A stretch of DNA of 50,131 bases from Pseudomonas chlororaphis (GCF_000783395.1 NZ_JSFK01000001.1:551540-601670), one strand, 5' to 3'. Counted from the stretch's first letter, positions 25,320 through 35,532 are shown. The notes: a model not told the origin generated them from the sequence alone. Made by a program: numbers and translations.

Positions 25320-27805
25320 GCGGATTTATCCTTGTCGGCGCTGTTCTCGAGATCACCCACCATCCGCCGGATCCGGTCAGCGAGTTTTTCCGAACTCATG
25401 CTTTCGCGCATGCGTTCCACCAGCAACGGAAACCCTAGCGGTGTAGGACGTTTGAGCTGATGCACATCCAGTTTCATCCCGTTGATCCGCCCCAATGTCT
25501 GTTCCAAGCGACGAATATCCAGTTCTTCCCGTAGGACTTCTTCCCCGGCCTGGGCCAGTAACAGGTTGTCGGCGTCGTATTGCTTGAACACTTCGAAAAA
25601 CAAACCGCTGGACGCCTGCACTTGTCGGGTACTTTTCGGCGCACCGGGGTAACCGGCGAAGACCAGCCCGGCAATCCGCGCGATTTCACGAAAACGGCGC
25701 AAGGCCAGTTCCCCGGCGTTCAGACTGGCCAGAACGTCCGCTAATAAATCATCGGCATTGAAGAGATCGGCATTCAAATACTCGGCCCAGTCGATCGGCG
25801 TAGCGCTGAGCAATTCCAGACCGTAATCGTTCACCGCGATGGAAAATGTCACGGGCTGCCGTTGACTGACGCGCCATGCCAACAGGCTCGCCAGCCCCAA
25901 ATGCACTTGGCGCCCGGCAAACGGATAGAGGAAAAGGTGCCAGCCCTCGCGGGACTTCAGCACTTCGGCCAACAGGTTGTCTGTCGTGGGCAAACCCGAC
26001 CAGCGCATCTGGGTTTCCAGTAACGGTCGTAATGCCAGCATCTCCGGGCCTACGAACTCACCCTGCGCGGCGGCACTGAAGCGCCTGACCACGGCTTCGG
26101 CCAACTCGTTGGAAAGTGGCATCCGTCCGCCATTCCAGCGCGGTACGGCGGCTTTCTTCGCAGTGCTGCGTTTGACATAAGCCGTCATGTTTTCCACCCG
26201 CACCAGCTCCAGCAAACGCCCGGCGAACAGAAAGCCATCACCGGGTTTGAGCCGCGCAATAAAGCCTTCCTCGACACTGCCCAACTGTTTGCCACCGCCG
26301 CCCTTGCTCCAGAATTTCAGATGGATACTCGCGTCGCTGACAATGGTGCCGATGCTCATGCGATGGCGCCGCGCCAATCGCGCATCTGGAACGCGCCAGA
26401 CGCCGTGCTCGTCCGGCTCGACCCGGCGGTAATCCGGATAGGCTGTCAGAGACATCCCGCCGTGGCGTACGAAAGCCAGCGCCCAGGCCCAATCGGCGAC
26501 TGTCAGGTCGCGATAAGCCCAGGCGCCGCGGACTTCTTCGTACAACTCTTCAGGAATAAACCCACCACCGAGGGCCATGCTGACCAAATGTTGCACCAGC
26601 ACATCAAGCGGTTTGTGCGGCGACAGGCGCGGTTCTATGCGCCGTTGCTCGACGGCATCGCGGGCTGCGGCGGCTTCGATCAACTCAAGGCTGTGGGTCG
26701 GCACCAATGTCACTCGCGACGTGCGTCCTGGTGCGTGGCCTGAGCGCCCGGCACGTTGCATCAAACGCGCGACACCTTTGGCCGAGCCGATTTGCAACAC
26801 GCGCTCGACCGGCAGGAAATCCACCCCCAGATCCAGGCTTGAGGTGCAGACCACGGCTTTCAACTGCCCGTTCTTCAATGCCTGCTCGACCCAGTCGCGG
26901 GTATCTCTGGACAGTGAGCTGTGATGCAGGGCAATCAATCCGGCCCAGTCCGGCCGTGCTTCAAGCAGCGCCTGATACCAGATTTCCGATTGCGCCCTCG
27001 TATTGGTGAACACCAAGGTGCTGGCGCAGGCATCCAGTTCGGCAACGACCTGCGGCAGCATCTTCAGACCGATATGTCCGGCCCAGGGAAAACGCTCGAT
27101 GGCCGGAGGGAGGAGGGTGTCGACCTTCAGCGTTTTTTCGCTTTGCCCCTGAATGCTGATGCCGCCGCCCTGTGGGATCAGCACTTGTTCGGCGTGGGAT
27201 TCATTACCGAGGGTGGCGGACACGCCCCAGACGATCAGATCAGGCTGCCAACGGCGCAGACGGGCCAGCGCCAGTTGCAGTTGCACGCCGCGTTTGTTGC
27301 CCAGCAGTTCATGCCATTCATCGACGACGATCATGCGCAGGCTCGACAGTGCCACTTGTGCATCCGCGCGGGCGAGGAGCAGGGTCAGGCTTTCGGGCGT
27401 AGTGATCAGCGTGGTCGGCAGGCGCCGGCTCTGGCGTGCACGTTCGCTGCTGCTGGTGTCACCGGTGCGCAGGCCGATGCTCCATGGGATCTGCAGGTCA
27501 TCGACCGGTGTTTGCAGCGCGCGCGCGGTGTCGGCGGCGAGGGCGCGCATGGGCGTGATCCACAGGACGGTCAGCGGTTCGGCTGGCGGTTTGCGTTTGC
27601 GCGCAGATTCAACAGCCGCTGCGGGTTTGGCGAAGCGATTGAGTGCCGCGAACCACACGGCATAGGTTTTACCGGCACCGGTGCTGGCGTGGAGCAGACC
27701 GGATTCGCCGTTTTTCACCGCCGCCCACACCAGTTTCTGAAAGGCGAACGGCTTCCAGTTGCGGGCGCTGAACCAGGTTTTTGCGAGGTCGGAAGATTTC
27801 GCCAT
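25316..27805 (-). CDS. Ligase-associated DEXH-box DNA helicase (Lhr-type)
   Basis: An 829-residue superfamily 2 helicase of the Lhr-core type. Walker A ASTGAGKT with Lys46, motif II DEWH ([10 protein letters not shown], about 160-169), motif [15 protein letters not shown], motif [17 protein letters not shown] and [13 protein letters not shown], motif [15 protein letters not shown]. Beyond the RecA domains lie the winged-helix and Lhr-specific C-terminal domains (to about 829). Lhr-core helicases translocate 3' to 5' on single-stranded DNA and unwind RNA:DNA hybrids. Gene is 4-bp overlapped with pdeM. A long open frame on the opposite strand is a shadow. The family is annotated as part of a DNA damage response; no LexA box is seen upstream. 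Confidence 0.92.
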   Translation of the reverse strand: MAKSSDLAKTWFSARNWKPFAFQKLVWAAVKNGESGLLHASTGAGKTYAVWFAALNRFAKPAAAVESARKRKPPAEPLTVLWITPMRALAADTARALQTPVDDLQIPWSIGLRTGDTSSSERARQSRRLPTTLITTPESLTLLLARADAQVALSSLRMIVVDEWHELLGNKRGVQLQLALARLRRWQPDLIVWGVSATLGNESHAEQVLIPQGGGISIQGQSEKTLKVDTLLPPAIERFPWAGHIGLKMLPQVVAELDACASTLVFTNTRAQSEIWYQALLEARPDWAGLIALHHSSLSRDTRDWVEQALKNGQLKAVVCTSSLDLGVDFLPVERVLQIGSAKGVARLMQRAGRSGHAPGRTSRVTLVPTHSLELIEAAAARDAVEQRRIEPRLSPHKPLDVLVQHLVSMALGGGFIPEELYEEVRGAWAYRDLTVADWAWALAFVRHGGMSLTAYPDYRRVEPDEHGVWRVPDARLARRHRMSIGTIVSDASIHLKFWSKGGGGKQLGSVEEGFIARLKPGDGFLFAGRLLELVRVENMTAYVKRSTAKKAAVPRWNGGRMPLSNELAEAVVRRFSAAAQGEFVGPEMLALRPLLETQMRWSGLPTTDNLLAEVLKSREGWHLFLYPFAGRQVHLGLASLLAWRVSQRQPVTFSIAVNDYGLELLSATPIDWAEYLNADLFNADDLLADVLASLNAGELALRRFREIARIAGLVFAGYPGAPKSTRQVQASSGLFFEVFKQYDADNLLLAQAGEEVLREELDIRRLEQTLGRINGMKLDVHQLKRPTPLGFPLLVERMRESMSSEKLADRIRRMVGDLENSADKDKSA

Positions 27806-27891
27806 GCGGGCTGCGCGCGCTCTGGAGGTGTTCTTCCAGTGACCACGCAGCGGGCGGACAAGTTTGATTTGTGTAGGCGATGAAAAACGAA

Positions 27892-27919
27892 TGTGGGAGC
27901 GAGCAGGCTCGCTCCCACA
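27892..27919. repeat. Collapsed REP palindrome, type cgagcctgctcg
   Basis: tgtgggagcgagc and gctcgctcccaca meet around a 2-base centre, giving a 13-bp perfect stem. It looks like two REP units fused without a spacer. It lies in the aotP-to-helicase gap, at the downstream border of the aot operon, and could end aot transcription, though no T-run follows. Confidence 0.75.
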
Positions 27920-27937
27920 GGGGGATTGTGTACGGCG

Positions 27938-28702
27938 TTACTTCAGGTTGCCGCTGAGAAATTGCTTCAGGCGTTCGCTTTTCGGGTTGCCGAGGACTTC
28001 CTCGGGGGCGCCTTCTTCTTCCACCAGACCTTGATGCAGGAACAACACCTGACTGGAAACCTTTCGGGCAAAACTCATTTCATGGGTCACCATGATCATC
28101 GTCCGGCCTTCCTCGGCCAAACCCTGAATCACCTTCAATACTTCTCCCACCAACTCCGGATCGAGCGCCGATGTCGGTTCATCGAACAACATCACCTCAG
28201 GCTCCATCGCCAGCGCCCGGGCAATCGCTACCCGCTGTTGTTGACCCCCGGAGAGAAACGCCGGGTATTGATCCGCCACTCGCGCCGGCAAACCGACCTT
28301 GTCCAGATACCGCCGCGCACGATCGTCGGCTTCCTGTTTGCTGCAACCCAGCACCCGGCGCGGGGCCATGGTGATGTTTTCCAGCACGGTCATGTGGCTC
28401 CACAGGTTGAAATGCTGGAACACCATCGCCAACCGTGTGCGCAAACGTTGCAGTTCATCGGCATCGGCGACGTGCATGCCGTGGCGGTCGGTGACCATGC
28501 GGATCGCCTGGCCATCAAGGCTCATTGCGCCGTCGTTGGGTTGTTCGAGAAAGTTGATGCAGCGCAAAAAAGTACTTTTGCCCGAGCCACTGGCGCCGAT
28601 CAGGCTGATAACGTCGCCGGTCTTGGCCTTGAGCGAAACGCCTTTGAGCACCTGATGGTCGCCATAGCTTTTGTGCAGGCCTTCAACGGTCAGTTTGTAC
28701 AT
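27938..28702 (-). CDS. aotP: Arginine/ornithine ABC transporter, ATP-binding protein AotP
   Basis: A 254-residue polar amino acid ABC ATPase. Walker [10 protein letters not shown] (36-44), Q-loop FQHFNLW, the ABC signature LSGGQQQR, Walker [13 protein letters not shown], and the H-loop His in MVTHE are all present. It resembles HisP/ArtP most, and the whole five-gene layout (J-Q-M-O-P, in that order on the minus strand) equals aotJQMOP of P. aeruginosa, which imports arginine and ornithine. It is the last gene of the operon here; the argR regulator that follows aotP in P. aeruginosa is absent, the helicase gene coming next. Confidence 0.9.
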   Translation of the reverse strand: MYKLTVEGLHKSYGDHQVLKGVSLKAKTGDVISLIGASGSGKSTFLRCINFLEQPNDGAMSLDGQAIRMVTDRHGMHVADADELQRLRTRLAMVFQHFNLWSHMTVLENITMAPRRVLGCSKQEADDRARRYLDKVGLPARVADQYPAFLSGGQQQRVAIARALAMEPEVMLFDEPTSALDPELVGEVLKVIQGLAEEGRTMIMVTHEMSFARKVSSQVLFLHQGLVEEEGAPEEVLGNPKSERLKQFLSGNLK

Positions 28703-28715
28703 GGGACAGACATCC

Positions 28716-29834
28716 TCAAGGCGAAAGTAGGTAGCCGCTGCGATAGGCTTCAGCGCCCGCGACGTGGGCGATAACCATGCCGGCAGTGGCCATGCGGCGC
28801 AGCGAGCGGGCGTACATCACGCCGGCGCTGGTGCAATGAACAGGGGTGATCCGGTCGTGGATCGGGTCGATGATTTCGGCGATCTGCTGTCCGGCTTCCA
28901 GGACTTGACCCGCCGTGGCGGTGTACACCAGCAAGCCGCCGACCGGCGTAGTCACCGGCTCCACACCCGCCAGCGGCGTGGCGGGATAGGGTAGCGACGG
29001 TTGCGGTTTGGTCTCGCCGACAATCGCATCGGACTGGATCAGGTAGTCGATCAGCGCCTGGCAGTCGCGGCTGGCCAGCGGATGGGTAACGTCACCCTGG
29101 CCACGCAACTCGACGGTTACCGAGAAACTGCCGAGCGGAATTTCGAAGTGTTCGCCGAAGCGTTCCTTCAATTGCCACCACAGCAGCGTGAAGCATTCGT
29201 CGAACGACTGACCGCCGGAATCGGTGGCCAGCAGGCTCGCCTGAGCTTCGATGTAGCGCGCCAGCGGTTCGACCTGCGGCCACGCTTCGGGCGTGGTGTA
29301 GAGGTGCACCACCGATTCGAAGTCGCAGTGCAAGTCGAGCACCATATCCGCATCACAGGCCAGCCGTTGCAGGGTCAGGCGCTGGGATTGCAGTTGGGTG
29401 GTGGCGGTCTGGCGGGCGAGGGCGTAGCGCAGATGTGTGCGGATCAGTTCGAGGTTGTGCTGTGGATCGTCATTCAGCTTGCCTTCGATGGCGTTGCCGA
29501 TTTCTTCGCTGAGATCGACGAACCAGCGGTTGAAGTTCTGCCCGCTCTCCAGTTCGTAGCGGCCCAGTGGCACGTCCATCAACACTTGCTCGAGACCGAC
29601 CGGGTTGGCCACTGGCACCAGCACGATTTCACTGCGCAGGCGCCCGGCGGCTTCCAGCTCGGCCAGACGCTGTTTGAGATGCCAGGCGACGAGCATGCCC
29701 GGCAGTTCGTCGGCATGCAGCGAAGACTGAATGTAAACCTTGCCCTTGGCCTGCTCCGGGCCGAAGTGGAAGCTGTGGATCTGTCGTGCGGTCCCCGGCA
29801 GCGGGGCCAGCAAGTCATGGATCAGGTGGCGCAT
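28716..29834 (-). CDS. aotO: AotO, succinylglutamate desuccinylase/aspartoacylase-family protein
   Basis: A 372-residue zinc carboxypeptidase-like protein (AstE/AspA family) placed between permease and ATPase genes as aotO in P. aeruginosa. Zinc and active-site motifs: [10 protein letters not shown] (His and Glu, about 36-45), LDLHCDF (His, about 167-173) and a Glu in [14 protein letters not shown]; a biotinyl-like C-terminal domain ([18 protein letters not shown], about 301-318) follows, as in related proteins. Its function in transport is unknown and it is not required for uptake in P. aeruginosa as I recall. Start ATG 29834 ([11 protein letters not shown]); AGGA lies upstream. It follows aotM by 13 bp. 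Confidence 0.85.
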   Translation of the reverse strand: MRHLIHDLLAPLPGTARQIHSFHFGPEQAKGKVYIQSSLHADELPGMLVAWHLKQRLAELEAAGRLRSEIVLVPVANPVGLEQVLMDVPLGRYELESGQNFNRWFVDLSEEIGNAIEGKLNDDPQHNLELIRTHLRYALARQTATTQLQSQRLTLQRLACDADMVLDLHCDFESVVHLYTTPEAWPQVEPLARYIEAQASLLATDSGGQSFDECFTLLWWQLKERFGEHFEIPLGSFSVTVELRGQGDVTHPLASRDCQALIDYLIQSDAIVGETKPQPSLPYPATPLAGVEPVTTPVGGLLVYTATAGQVLEAGQQIAEIIDPIHDRITPVHCTSAGVMYARSLRRMATAGMVIAHVAGAEAYRSGYLLSP

Positions 29835-29847
29835 TTGCAGGGTTGTC

Positions 29848-30558
29848 CTAGTGAGTCGGGCCGAGGAAAGCCAGCCATCGGCGTTCGGCAAGGCGGAACA
29901 GGCCGACCAGCGCAAAGGTAATGGTCAGGTAGATCAGAGCGGCAATGCCGAACGACTGAAAGGTCAGGAAGGTCGCCGAGTTGGCGTCCCGCGCAACTTT
30001 CAGGATGTCGGGAATGGTCGCGGTAAAGGCCACGGTGGTCGAGTGCAGCATCAGGATCACTTCGTTGCTGTAGTAAGGCAACGAACGGCGCAACGCCGAC
30101 GGCATGATCACGTAGGCATATAGCTTCCAACCGGTTAGCCCGTAAGCCTTCGCCGCTTCGACTTCGCCATGATTCATGCTGCGGATCGCCCCGGCGAAAA
30201 TCTCCGTGGTGTAGGCGCAGGTGTTGAGGGCGAAGGCGAGGATCGTGCAGTTCATCGCATCGCGGAAGAAACTGTCGAGCAACGGCTGCGCACGCACGGC
30301 GGCGAGGCTGTAGATCCCGGTGTAGCAAATCAGCAACTGGATATACAGCGGCGTGCCACGGAACAGGTAGGTGTAGAACTGCACCGGCCAGCGAATGTAG
30401 AAGTGCGGCGAAACTCGCGCAATCGACAACGGAATCGACACCAGAAAACCGATGAAGATCGAGGCGCTGAGCAGCCACAGCGTCATCGCCAGTCCGGTGA
30501 TGTTCTGGCCGTCGGTATAAAGGAAGGCGCGCCAGTATTCCTGCAGGAGTTCGATCAT
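29848..30558 (-). CDS. aotM: Arginine/ornithine ABC transporter permease AotM
   Basis: A 236-residue HisM-type inner-membrane permease with about five hydrophobic segments. The EAA loop that contacts the ATPase is present (NHGEVEAAKAYGLTGWKLYA), together with the start TLWLLSASIFIGFLVSIPLS and YLFRGTPLYIQLLICYTGIY. ATG at 30558 overlaps the aotQ stop by 4 bases, so aotQ and aotM are translationally coupled and form the heterodimeric membrane channel. Confidence 0.9.
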   Translation of the reverse strand: MIELLQEYWRAFLYTDGQNITGLAMTLWLLSASIFIGFLVSIPLSIARVSPHFYIRWPVQFYTYLFRGTPLYIQLLICYTGIYSLAAVRAQPLLDSFFRDAMNCTILAFALNTCAYTTEIFAGAIRSMNHGEVEAAKAYGLTGWKLYAYVIMPSALRRSLPYYSNEVILMLHSTTVAFTATIPDILKVARDANSATFLTFQSFGIAALIYLTITFALVGLFRLAERRWLAFLGPTH

Positions 30559-31283
30559 CGTACGGCCTCCCGGGCACCGGCGGCGTAGCGGCGTTCGAGC
30601 CAACGCAGGATGAAGTTGGAAGCACTGGTGATCAGCAGATAGATCAACGCGGCGAGAACCAGGAAGTAGAACAGTTGATAAGTGCTTTTACCGGCGTCCT
30701 GCGCGGCTTTGACCAGGTCGGCAAGGCCGATGATCGACACCAGTGCGGTGGCCTTGAGCATCACCATCCAGTTGTTACCAATGCCCGGCAGGGCGAAACG
30801 CATCATTTGCGGGAACACCACGAAGCGAAAACGCTGACCGCGTTTGAGGCCGTAAGCGGTGGCGGCTTCAACCTGACCGCGCGGCACCGCGAGGATCGCG
30901 CCACGGAAGGTTTCGGTGAAATACGCGCCATAGATGAAGCCCAGGGTCAGCACCCCGGCGCTGAACGGGTCAATCTCGATGTATTCCCATTCCATGTAGT
31001 CGGTCAGGGTCGTCAGCCAGGTTTGCAGGCTGTAGAAGATCAGCAGCATCAGCACCAGATCCGGCACGCCGCGAATCAGCGTGGTGTAGAGCTGGGCGGG
31101 CAGGCGCACCAGTTTGACTTTTGACAGTTTGGCACTGGCGCCGAGCAGGCCGAGCAACACGGCCACCAGCAGCGACAACGCCGATAATTTGATGGTCATC
31201 CAGGTGCCTTCCAACAGCAACGGGCCAAAACCCTTGAGGCTGAAGGCGGAGAGCCCCAGATTTTGTAAGAGGTTTTCGAACAT
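30555..31283 (-). CDS. aotQ: Arginine/ornithine ABC transporter permease AotQ
   Basis: A 242-residue HisQ-type permease. The EAA loop is RGQVEAATAYGLKRGQRFRF, preceded by LTLGFIYGAYFTETFRGAIL; the N-terminal membrane segment is TIKLSALSLLVAVLLGLLGA. Pairs with AotM. It is separated from aotJ by a strong hairpin that should lower its expression relative to the binding protein. Confidence 0.9.
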   Translation of the reverse strand: MFENLLQNLGLSAFSLKGFGPLLLEGTWMTIKLSALSLLVAVLLGLLGASAKLSKVKLVRLPAQLYTTLIRGVPDLVLMLLIFYSLQTWLTTLTDYMEWEYIEIDPFSAGVLTLGFIYGAYFTETFRGAILAVPRGQVEAATAYGLKRGQRFRFVVFPQMMRFALPGIGNNWMVMLKATALVSIIGLADLVKAAQDAGKSTYQLFYFLVLAALIYLLITSASNFILRWLERRYAAGAREAVR

Positions 31284-31306
31284 AAATCAGCAACCTGAGC
31301 GGATGG

Positions 31307-31333
31307 AAAAGGCGCCCATCGAGGATGGGCGCC
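31307..31333 (-). terminator. Partial terminator between aotJ and aotQ
   Basis: GGCGCCCATC and GATGGGCGCC form a perfect 10-bp stem with a 3-base loop; on the minus strand it is followed by TTTT. Typical of binding-protein operons, where it lets most transcripts end after the binding-protein gene. Confidence 0.8.
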
Positions 31334-31339
31334 GGGGCA

Positions 31340-32122
31340 TTATTTGCCGCTGTACAGATTCAGATCGCCAAAGTGTTTCTTTTGAATCTCGGCGTATTTG
31401 CCGTCATCGTGTAACGCTTTGATACCTTTATCTAAAAGCGCTTTCAGCTCAGTGTTACCTTTCTTAATACCGACAGCGGTTTTGGCTGGCAGCAATTCGC
31501 TGTCGACCGGCTTGCTGACGTCATAGTCGGCGCCCTGTGGCGACTTCAAAAAGCCCAGTTCGGCTTGCAGCATGTCCTGGATACCGGCGTCGAGACGGCC
31601 GGAGGTCAGGTCGGAATACACCTGATCCTGATTCTGATAGGCCTGGGTTTTCACGCCGGCCTTGTCCAGCACGGCTTTGGCGTAGGCTTCCTGAATGGTG
31701 CCCTGCTCGTAGCCGACGGTTTTGCCCTTGAGGGACGCGACGTCTGCGGTGATGCCGGAACCTTTCTTGAACACATAAGCGGTCGGGCCGGAGAACAGCT
31801 CGCTGGAGAAGTCGATGACTTTTTCGCGGGCCGGGGTCACGGTCATCGACGAGATCACACCGTCGAATTTGTTGGCCTTGAGGCCCGGAATCATGCCGTC
31901 GAAGTCACTTTCGACCCACTTGCACTTGACCTTCAGTTCGGCGCAGATCGCGTTGCCCAGGTCGATGTCGAAGCCCACCAGGCTGCCGTCGGCCGCTTTC
32001 GACTCGAACGGTGCGTACGAAGGGTCAACGCCAAAGCGCAGCTCTTTGTATTCCTTGGCCAGCGCGGAGCCAGCGGCCATGCACAACGCCAGTGCAGAAA
32101 GGGTCAGCAATGCTTTTTTCAT
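31340..32122 (-). CDS. aotJ: Arginine/ornithine-binding periplasmic protein AotJ
   Basis: A 260-residue class II solute-binding protein. Signal peptide 1-22 (LLTLSALALCMAAGSALA). Mature part starts KEYKELRFGVDPSYAPFE and contains the family motifs GSLVGFDIDLGNAICAELKV and KANKFDGVISSMTVTPARE, with an Asp/Arg-ligand pocket (VDFSS, TPAREK). Closest to the Lys/Arg/Orn- and His-binding proteins. First gene of aotJQMOP. In P. aeruginosa the operon is induced by arginine through ArgR; I could not identify an ArgR site in the 200 bp upstream here. Type-3 repeat starts 195 bp upstream. Confidence 0.9.
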   Translation of the reverse strand: MKKALLTLSALALCMAAGSALAKEYKELRFGVDPSYAPFESKAADGSLVGFDIDLGNAICAELKVKCKWVESDFDGMIPGLKANKFDGVISSMTVTPAREKVIDFSSELFSGPTAYVFKKGSGITADVASLKGKTVGYEQGTIQEAYAKAVLDKAGVKTQAYQNQDQVYSDLTSGRLDAGIQDMLQAELGFLKSPQGADYDVSKPVDSELLPAKTAVGIKKGNTELKALLDKGIKALHDDGKYAEIQKKHFGDLNLYSGK

Positions 32123-32317
32123 TATTCAATCCCTAAGAACCAATATGAGCGCTTGTGGCGCAGAATTATTGTTACTGGAACGCGTACGACCTATAGAAAG
32201 TAGCAATTTCCGAACCAGAGTCCCGAACAAGTGTTTTAAAAGGTTGACGCAGCGATTGGGTGAGCGAATCAGTGCCCGCAAACGGGCACTGAAAATAGCT
32301 TGCACTGATTTAGAGCT

Positions 32318-32428
32318 GATCGTTCCCACGCTCTGCGTGGGAATGCAGCCCGGGACGCTCCGCGTCCCACCCAGAGCCGAACGCGGAGCGTCCGTTGAGG
32401 CATTCCCACGCGGAGCGTGGGAACGATC
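32318..32428. repeat. Type-3 palindromic repeat, copy 1
   Basis: gatcgttcccacgctctgcg at the left and its near-complement at the right (gcgtgggaacgatc) enclose ggacgctccgcgt / acgcggagcgtcc. About 110 bp. The remaining part of the 325-bp gap between aotJ and the ligase gene (32123-32317) is the aot leader and shows no other feature. A second copy is at 38100-38209 in the opposite orientation of its core. Confidence 0.85.
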
Positions 32429-32447
32429 AATGTCCCGGGAAACGGGG

Positions 32448-34136
32448 TCAGGCGAGAAGATCCTGCAGGGTGGCTAGGCTATCCGCCTCATCCACGGTTT
32501 TGTCCTGCCGCCAGCGCAGCATCCGGGGAAAACGCACGGCAATCCCGCTCTTGTGCCGACGCGACAGGGCGATGCCTTCGAAACCCAGCTCAAACACCAG
32601 ACTCGGCTTCACACTGCTCACCGGGCCGAACTTCTCCACGGTGGTCTTGCGCACAATGCTGTCGACCTCACGCATCTCCGCATCGGTCAGCCCCGAATAC
32701 GCCTTGGCAAACGGCACCAGCGCGCGTTGGCTGGACTCGGGCGGGCCGTCCCACACGGCAAAGGTGTAATCGCTGTACAGGCTGGCGCGGCGACCATGAC
32801 CGCGCTGGGCGTAAATCAACACGGCATCGACACTGAATGGATCGACTTTCCACTTCCACCACACGCCCATGTCCTTGGTGCGTCCGACGCCGTACAGCGA
32901 ATCCCGCGCCTTGAGCATCATGCCCTCAACACCCAAGCGCCGCGATGACTCGCGCTGGCGGGCGAGGTCGAACCAGTCGCTGCCGGTCAGCACGGGCGAG
33001 GGCAGTAACACCGGGCTGTTGCAACGGGCGATGACTTCTTCCAGTTGCGCGCGGCGTTTGGCCTGCGGCTGGTTGCGCCAGTCTTCACCCTGCCATTCGA
33101 GCAAGTCGTAGGCGAGCACCACCACCGGCACCTCTTCGAGGATTTTCTTGTCGAGGGTTTTGCGGCCGATGCGTTGTTGCAGCAAGGCGAAGGGTTGCAC
33201 CGCCGGTGGTTCGGTCGATTGCGGATCAAAGGCGTCTTCGGTGCTTGGGTGCGTGCTTTTCCACACGACGATTTCGCCGTCGATCACCGTGCCGTCGGGC
33301 AAGCCGTGCACCAATACATCCAGTTCCGGGAAGCGCTCGGTCACAAGTTCCTCGCCCCGCGACCAGATCCACAGCCGCCCCTCACGCTTGACCACTTGTG
33401 CGCGGATGCCATCCCATTTCCATTCAATCTGCCAGTTGCTTGCAGGGCCGATCAGCGTTTCAAACTCTTCGACCGGTTGCGACAACGCGTGGGCGAGGAA
33501 AAACGGGTAGGGCTGGCCACCGCGCTGGGCATGTTCATCGCTGGACTCAGGGGCGATCAGTTTCAGGTAACTGGCCGCACTCGGTCGGTTCGACAGATCG
33601 GTGTAACCGACCAAGCGCTGCGCCACACGTTTGCTGTCCAGCCCGGCCATCGAGGCCAAAGCCCGGGTGACCAGCAGTTTCGAAACGCCGACGCGGAAAC
33701 TGCCGGTGATCAATTTGATGCACAGCATCAGGCTTGATCGATCCAGTTGCGCCCACAGGGCGGGCAGTTGTCGGCTGAGGTATTCCGGAGTTTCACCGCG
33801 TAGCGGCAGGAGTTTGTCTTCGATCCATTCGGCGAGACCGGCTTCGGAGCTGTGCGGGTTTTCTGCGAGTACCAGGGAAATGGTTTCCGCGAGGTCACCG
33901 ACCGCTTGATAGCTCTCCTCAAACAGCCACGGCTCGAGGCCGGAGACTGACACGGCGAGTTCGCGCAGGATTCGAACCGGCACCAGTTGCCGGGGCCGGC
34001 CACCGGACAGAAAGTACACTGCCCACGCAGCGTCATGCGGTTCGGCCTGGGCAAAGTACGTCTGCATCGCCGCCAGTTTGGCGTTGCTTGACGTCGTCGC
34101 GTCGAGTTCGGCGTACAACTCGGCGAATGCTTTCAT
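32448..34136 (-). CDS. ATP-dependent DNA ligase (ligase-associated repair type)
   Basis: A 562-residue ATP-dependent DNA ligase. N-terminal DNA-binding domain (1-210), nucleotidyltransferase domain with motif I EWKWDGIRAQ (catalytic Lys240), motif III ELDVLVHG/VIDGEIVVW, motif IV EGMMLKARDSLYGVG, motif V WKWKVD, and an OB-fold domain ending EGIALSRRHKSGIAVRFP. It is the bacterial ligase of the four-gene repair set with Lhr, exonuclease and MPE, distinct from replicative NAD-dependent LigA and from LigD. The start overlaps the exonuclease stop by 4 bases. Downstream, the aot operon intervenes before the helicase gene. Confidence 0.93.
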   Translation of the reverse strand: MKAFAELYAELDATTSSNAKLAAMQTYFAQAEPHDAAWAVYFLSGGRPRQLVPVRILRELAVSVSGLEPWLFEESYQAVGDLAETISLVLAENPHSSEAGLAEWIEDKLLPLRGETPEYLSRQLPALWAQLDRSSLMLCIKLITGSFRVGVSKLLVTRALASMAGLDSKRVAQRLVGYTDLSNRPSAASYLKLIAPESSDEHAQRGGQPYPFFLAHALSQPVEEFETLIGPASNWQIEWKWDGIRAQVVKREGRLWIWSRGEELVTERFPELDVLVHGLPDGTVIDGEIVVWKSTHPSTEDAFDPQSTEPPAVQPFALLQQRIGRKTLDKKILEEVPVVVLAYDLLEWQGEDWRNQPQAKRRAQLEEVIARCNSPVLLPSPVLTGSDWFDLARQRESSRRLGVEGMMLKARDSLYGVGRTKDMGVWWKWKVDPFSVDAVLIYAQRGHGRRASLYSDYTFAVWDGPPESSQRALVPFAKAYSGLTDAEMREVDSIVRKTTVEKFGPVSSVKPSLVFELGFEGIALSRRHKSGIAVRFPRMLRWRQDKTVDEADSLATLQDLLA

Positions 34137-35167
34137 GCGGGCATCTCGGCGATGGTCGGTTCGGTGGCGATGTTTTCTTCTTCGTCATCGCCGTATTCGG
34201 TGTTGAAACCCTGAGCATCCAGACCTTGTTCGCGCAGATGCCGCACGAGCACGCCGATCGAGCCGTGGGTGACCATCACCCGCTCTGCGCCGGTTTGCTC
34301 AATGGCCCAGAGCAGGCCAGGCCAGTCAGCGTGATCGGAAAGCACGAAACCGCGATCGACACCGCGCCGCCGTCGGGTGCCGCGCAGACGCATCCAGCCA
34401 CTGGCAAATGCGTCGCTGTACTCGCCGAAGCGGCGCATCCAGGTGCTGCCTCCGGCTGAAGGCGGGGCGATGACCAGGGCCAGGCGCATGATCGGGTCGC
34501 TTTTCTTCACGTCTCCAGCGTAGATCGTGGGCGGCAGGTACACGCCCGCCTCGCGATAGACCCGGTTCAGCGGCTCGACCGCACCGTGGCTGAGGATCGG
34601 GCCGAGGCTTTCGTCGATGCCGTGGAGAATTCGCTGAGCCTTGCCGAACGAATAGCAGAACAACACGCTGGCCTTGCCGGCGGCGATATTCGCTGCCCAC
34701 CACTGATTGATCTCGCTGAACACCTGCGCCTGTGGCTGCCAGCGGTAGATCGGCAGGCCGAAGGTCGATTCGGTGATAAAGGTGTGGCAGCGCACTGGTT
34801 CGAACGGGGCGCAGGTGCCGTCCGGTTCGATCTTGTAATCGCCCGATGCGACCCAGACTTCACCGCCGTATTCCAGACGCACTTGGGCCGAACCGAGCAC
34901 ATGCCCGGCGGGGTGAAAACTCAAGGTGACACCGTGGTGGGTCAGGCGCTGACCGTAGGCGAGGGTTTGCAGATTGATATCTTGCCCCAGACGTGCGCGC
35001 AGAATCCCTTCGCTGGCGCTGCTGGCGAGGTAATGCTGGTTGCCGGTGCGGGCGTGATCGCCGTGGGCATGGGTAATGACCGAGCGCTCGACGGGGCGCC
35101 ACGGGTCAATATAGAAATCCCCCGCAGGACAATAAAGACCTTCGGGGCGGGCGATAACAAGGTCCAT
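34133..35167 (-). CDS. Ligase-associated DNA exonuclease (metallo-beta-lactamase/beta-CASP fold)
   Basis: A 344-residue SNM1/beta-CASP-type nuclease. Metal-binding motif HAHGDHA at 33-39, GHVLGSAQV (His, about 88-96), SGDYK (Asp, about 110-114), then the beta-CASP region with FITESTFGLP, FCYSFGKAQRI, ending in LSDHADWPGL and MVTHGSIGVLVRHL. Members of this family are the exonuclease partner of ligase-associated repair. First gene of the exo-lig pair (ATG at 35167); the stop overlaps the ligase start by 4 bases. Distance to helicase and PdeM genes is 6.3 kb because of the aot operon. Confidence 0.9.
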   Translation of the reverse strand: MDLVIARPEGLYCPAGDFYIDPWRPVERSVITHAHGDHARTGNQHYLASSASEGILRARLGQDINLQTLAYGQRLTHHGVTLSFHPAGHVLGSAQVRLEYGGEVWVASGDYKIEPDGTCAPFEPVRCHTFITESTFGLPIYRWQPQAQVFSEINQWWAANIAAGKASVLFCYSFGKAQRILHGIDESLGPILSHGAVEPLNRVYREAGVYLPPTIYAGDVKKSDPIMRLALVIAPPSAGGSTWMRRFGEYSDAFASGWMRLRGTRRRRGVDRGFVLSDHADWPGLLWAIEQTGAERVMVTHGSIGVLVRHLREQGLDAQGFNTEYGDDEEENIATEPTIAEMPA

Positions 35168-35245
35168 GTCGTTACCAGAAATGGGGGGCTTGTTAGCTAT
35201 GAGGCTGGCGCCGGGCTGGAAGTTCTATCGACTTTGAAGAGCAAC

Positions 35246-35532
35246 CCTCACCCCAGCCCTCTCCCGGAGGGAGAGGGGGCCGACCGAGGTGTCTGGAAGA
35301 GCTACGCCGACCTGAAAAACCGAGGCGAACACAGATTCTGAACCAGATCAAAAGCCCCTCACCCCAGCCCTCTCCCGGAGGGAGAGGGGGCCGACCGAGG
35401 TGTCTGGCCAGCTACATCGACCTGAAAGACCGAGTCGATGATGGATTCGGTGCCGTACGTTCAGGTCGGCGCATGTCTCCAGCAACCCCCAATCAGTCCC
35501 CTCTCCCTCCGGGAGAGGGTTAGGGTGAGGGG
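35246..35532. repeat. Composite palindromic repeat element, copy B
   Basis: Same family as at 3882. Left ends occur twice (35246 and 35357, ccctcaccccagccctctcc), and one right end closes the element at 35498-35532. Internal accgaggtgtctgg and gacctgaaa...ccga blocks are repeated, so the left half was duplicated in tandem. It fills most of the 380-bp gap between quiP and the exonuclease gene. Confidence 0.8.
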
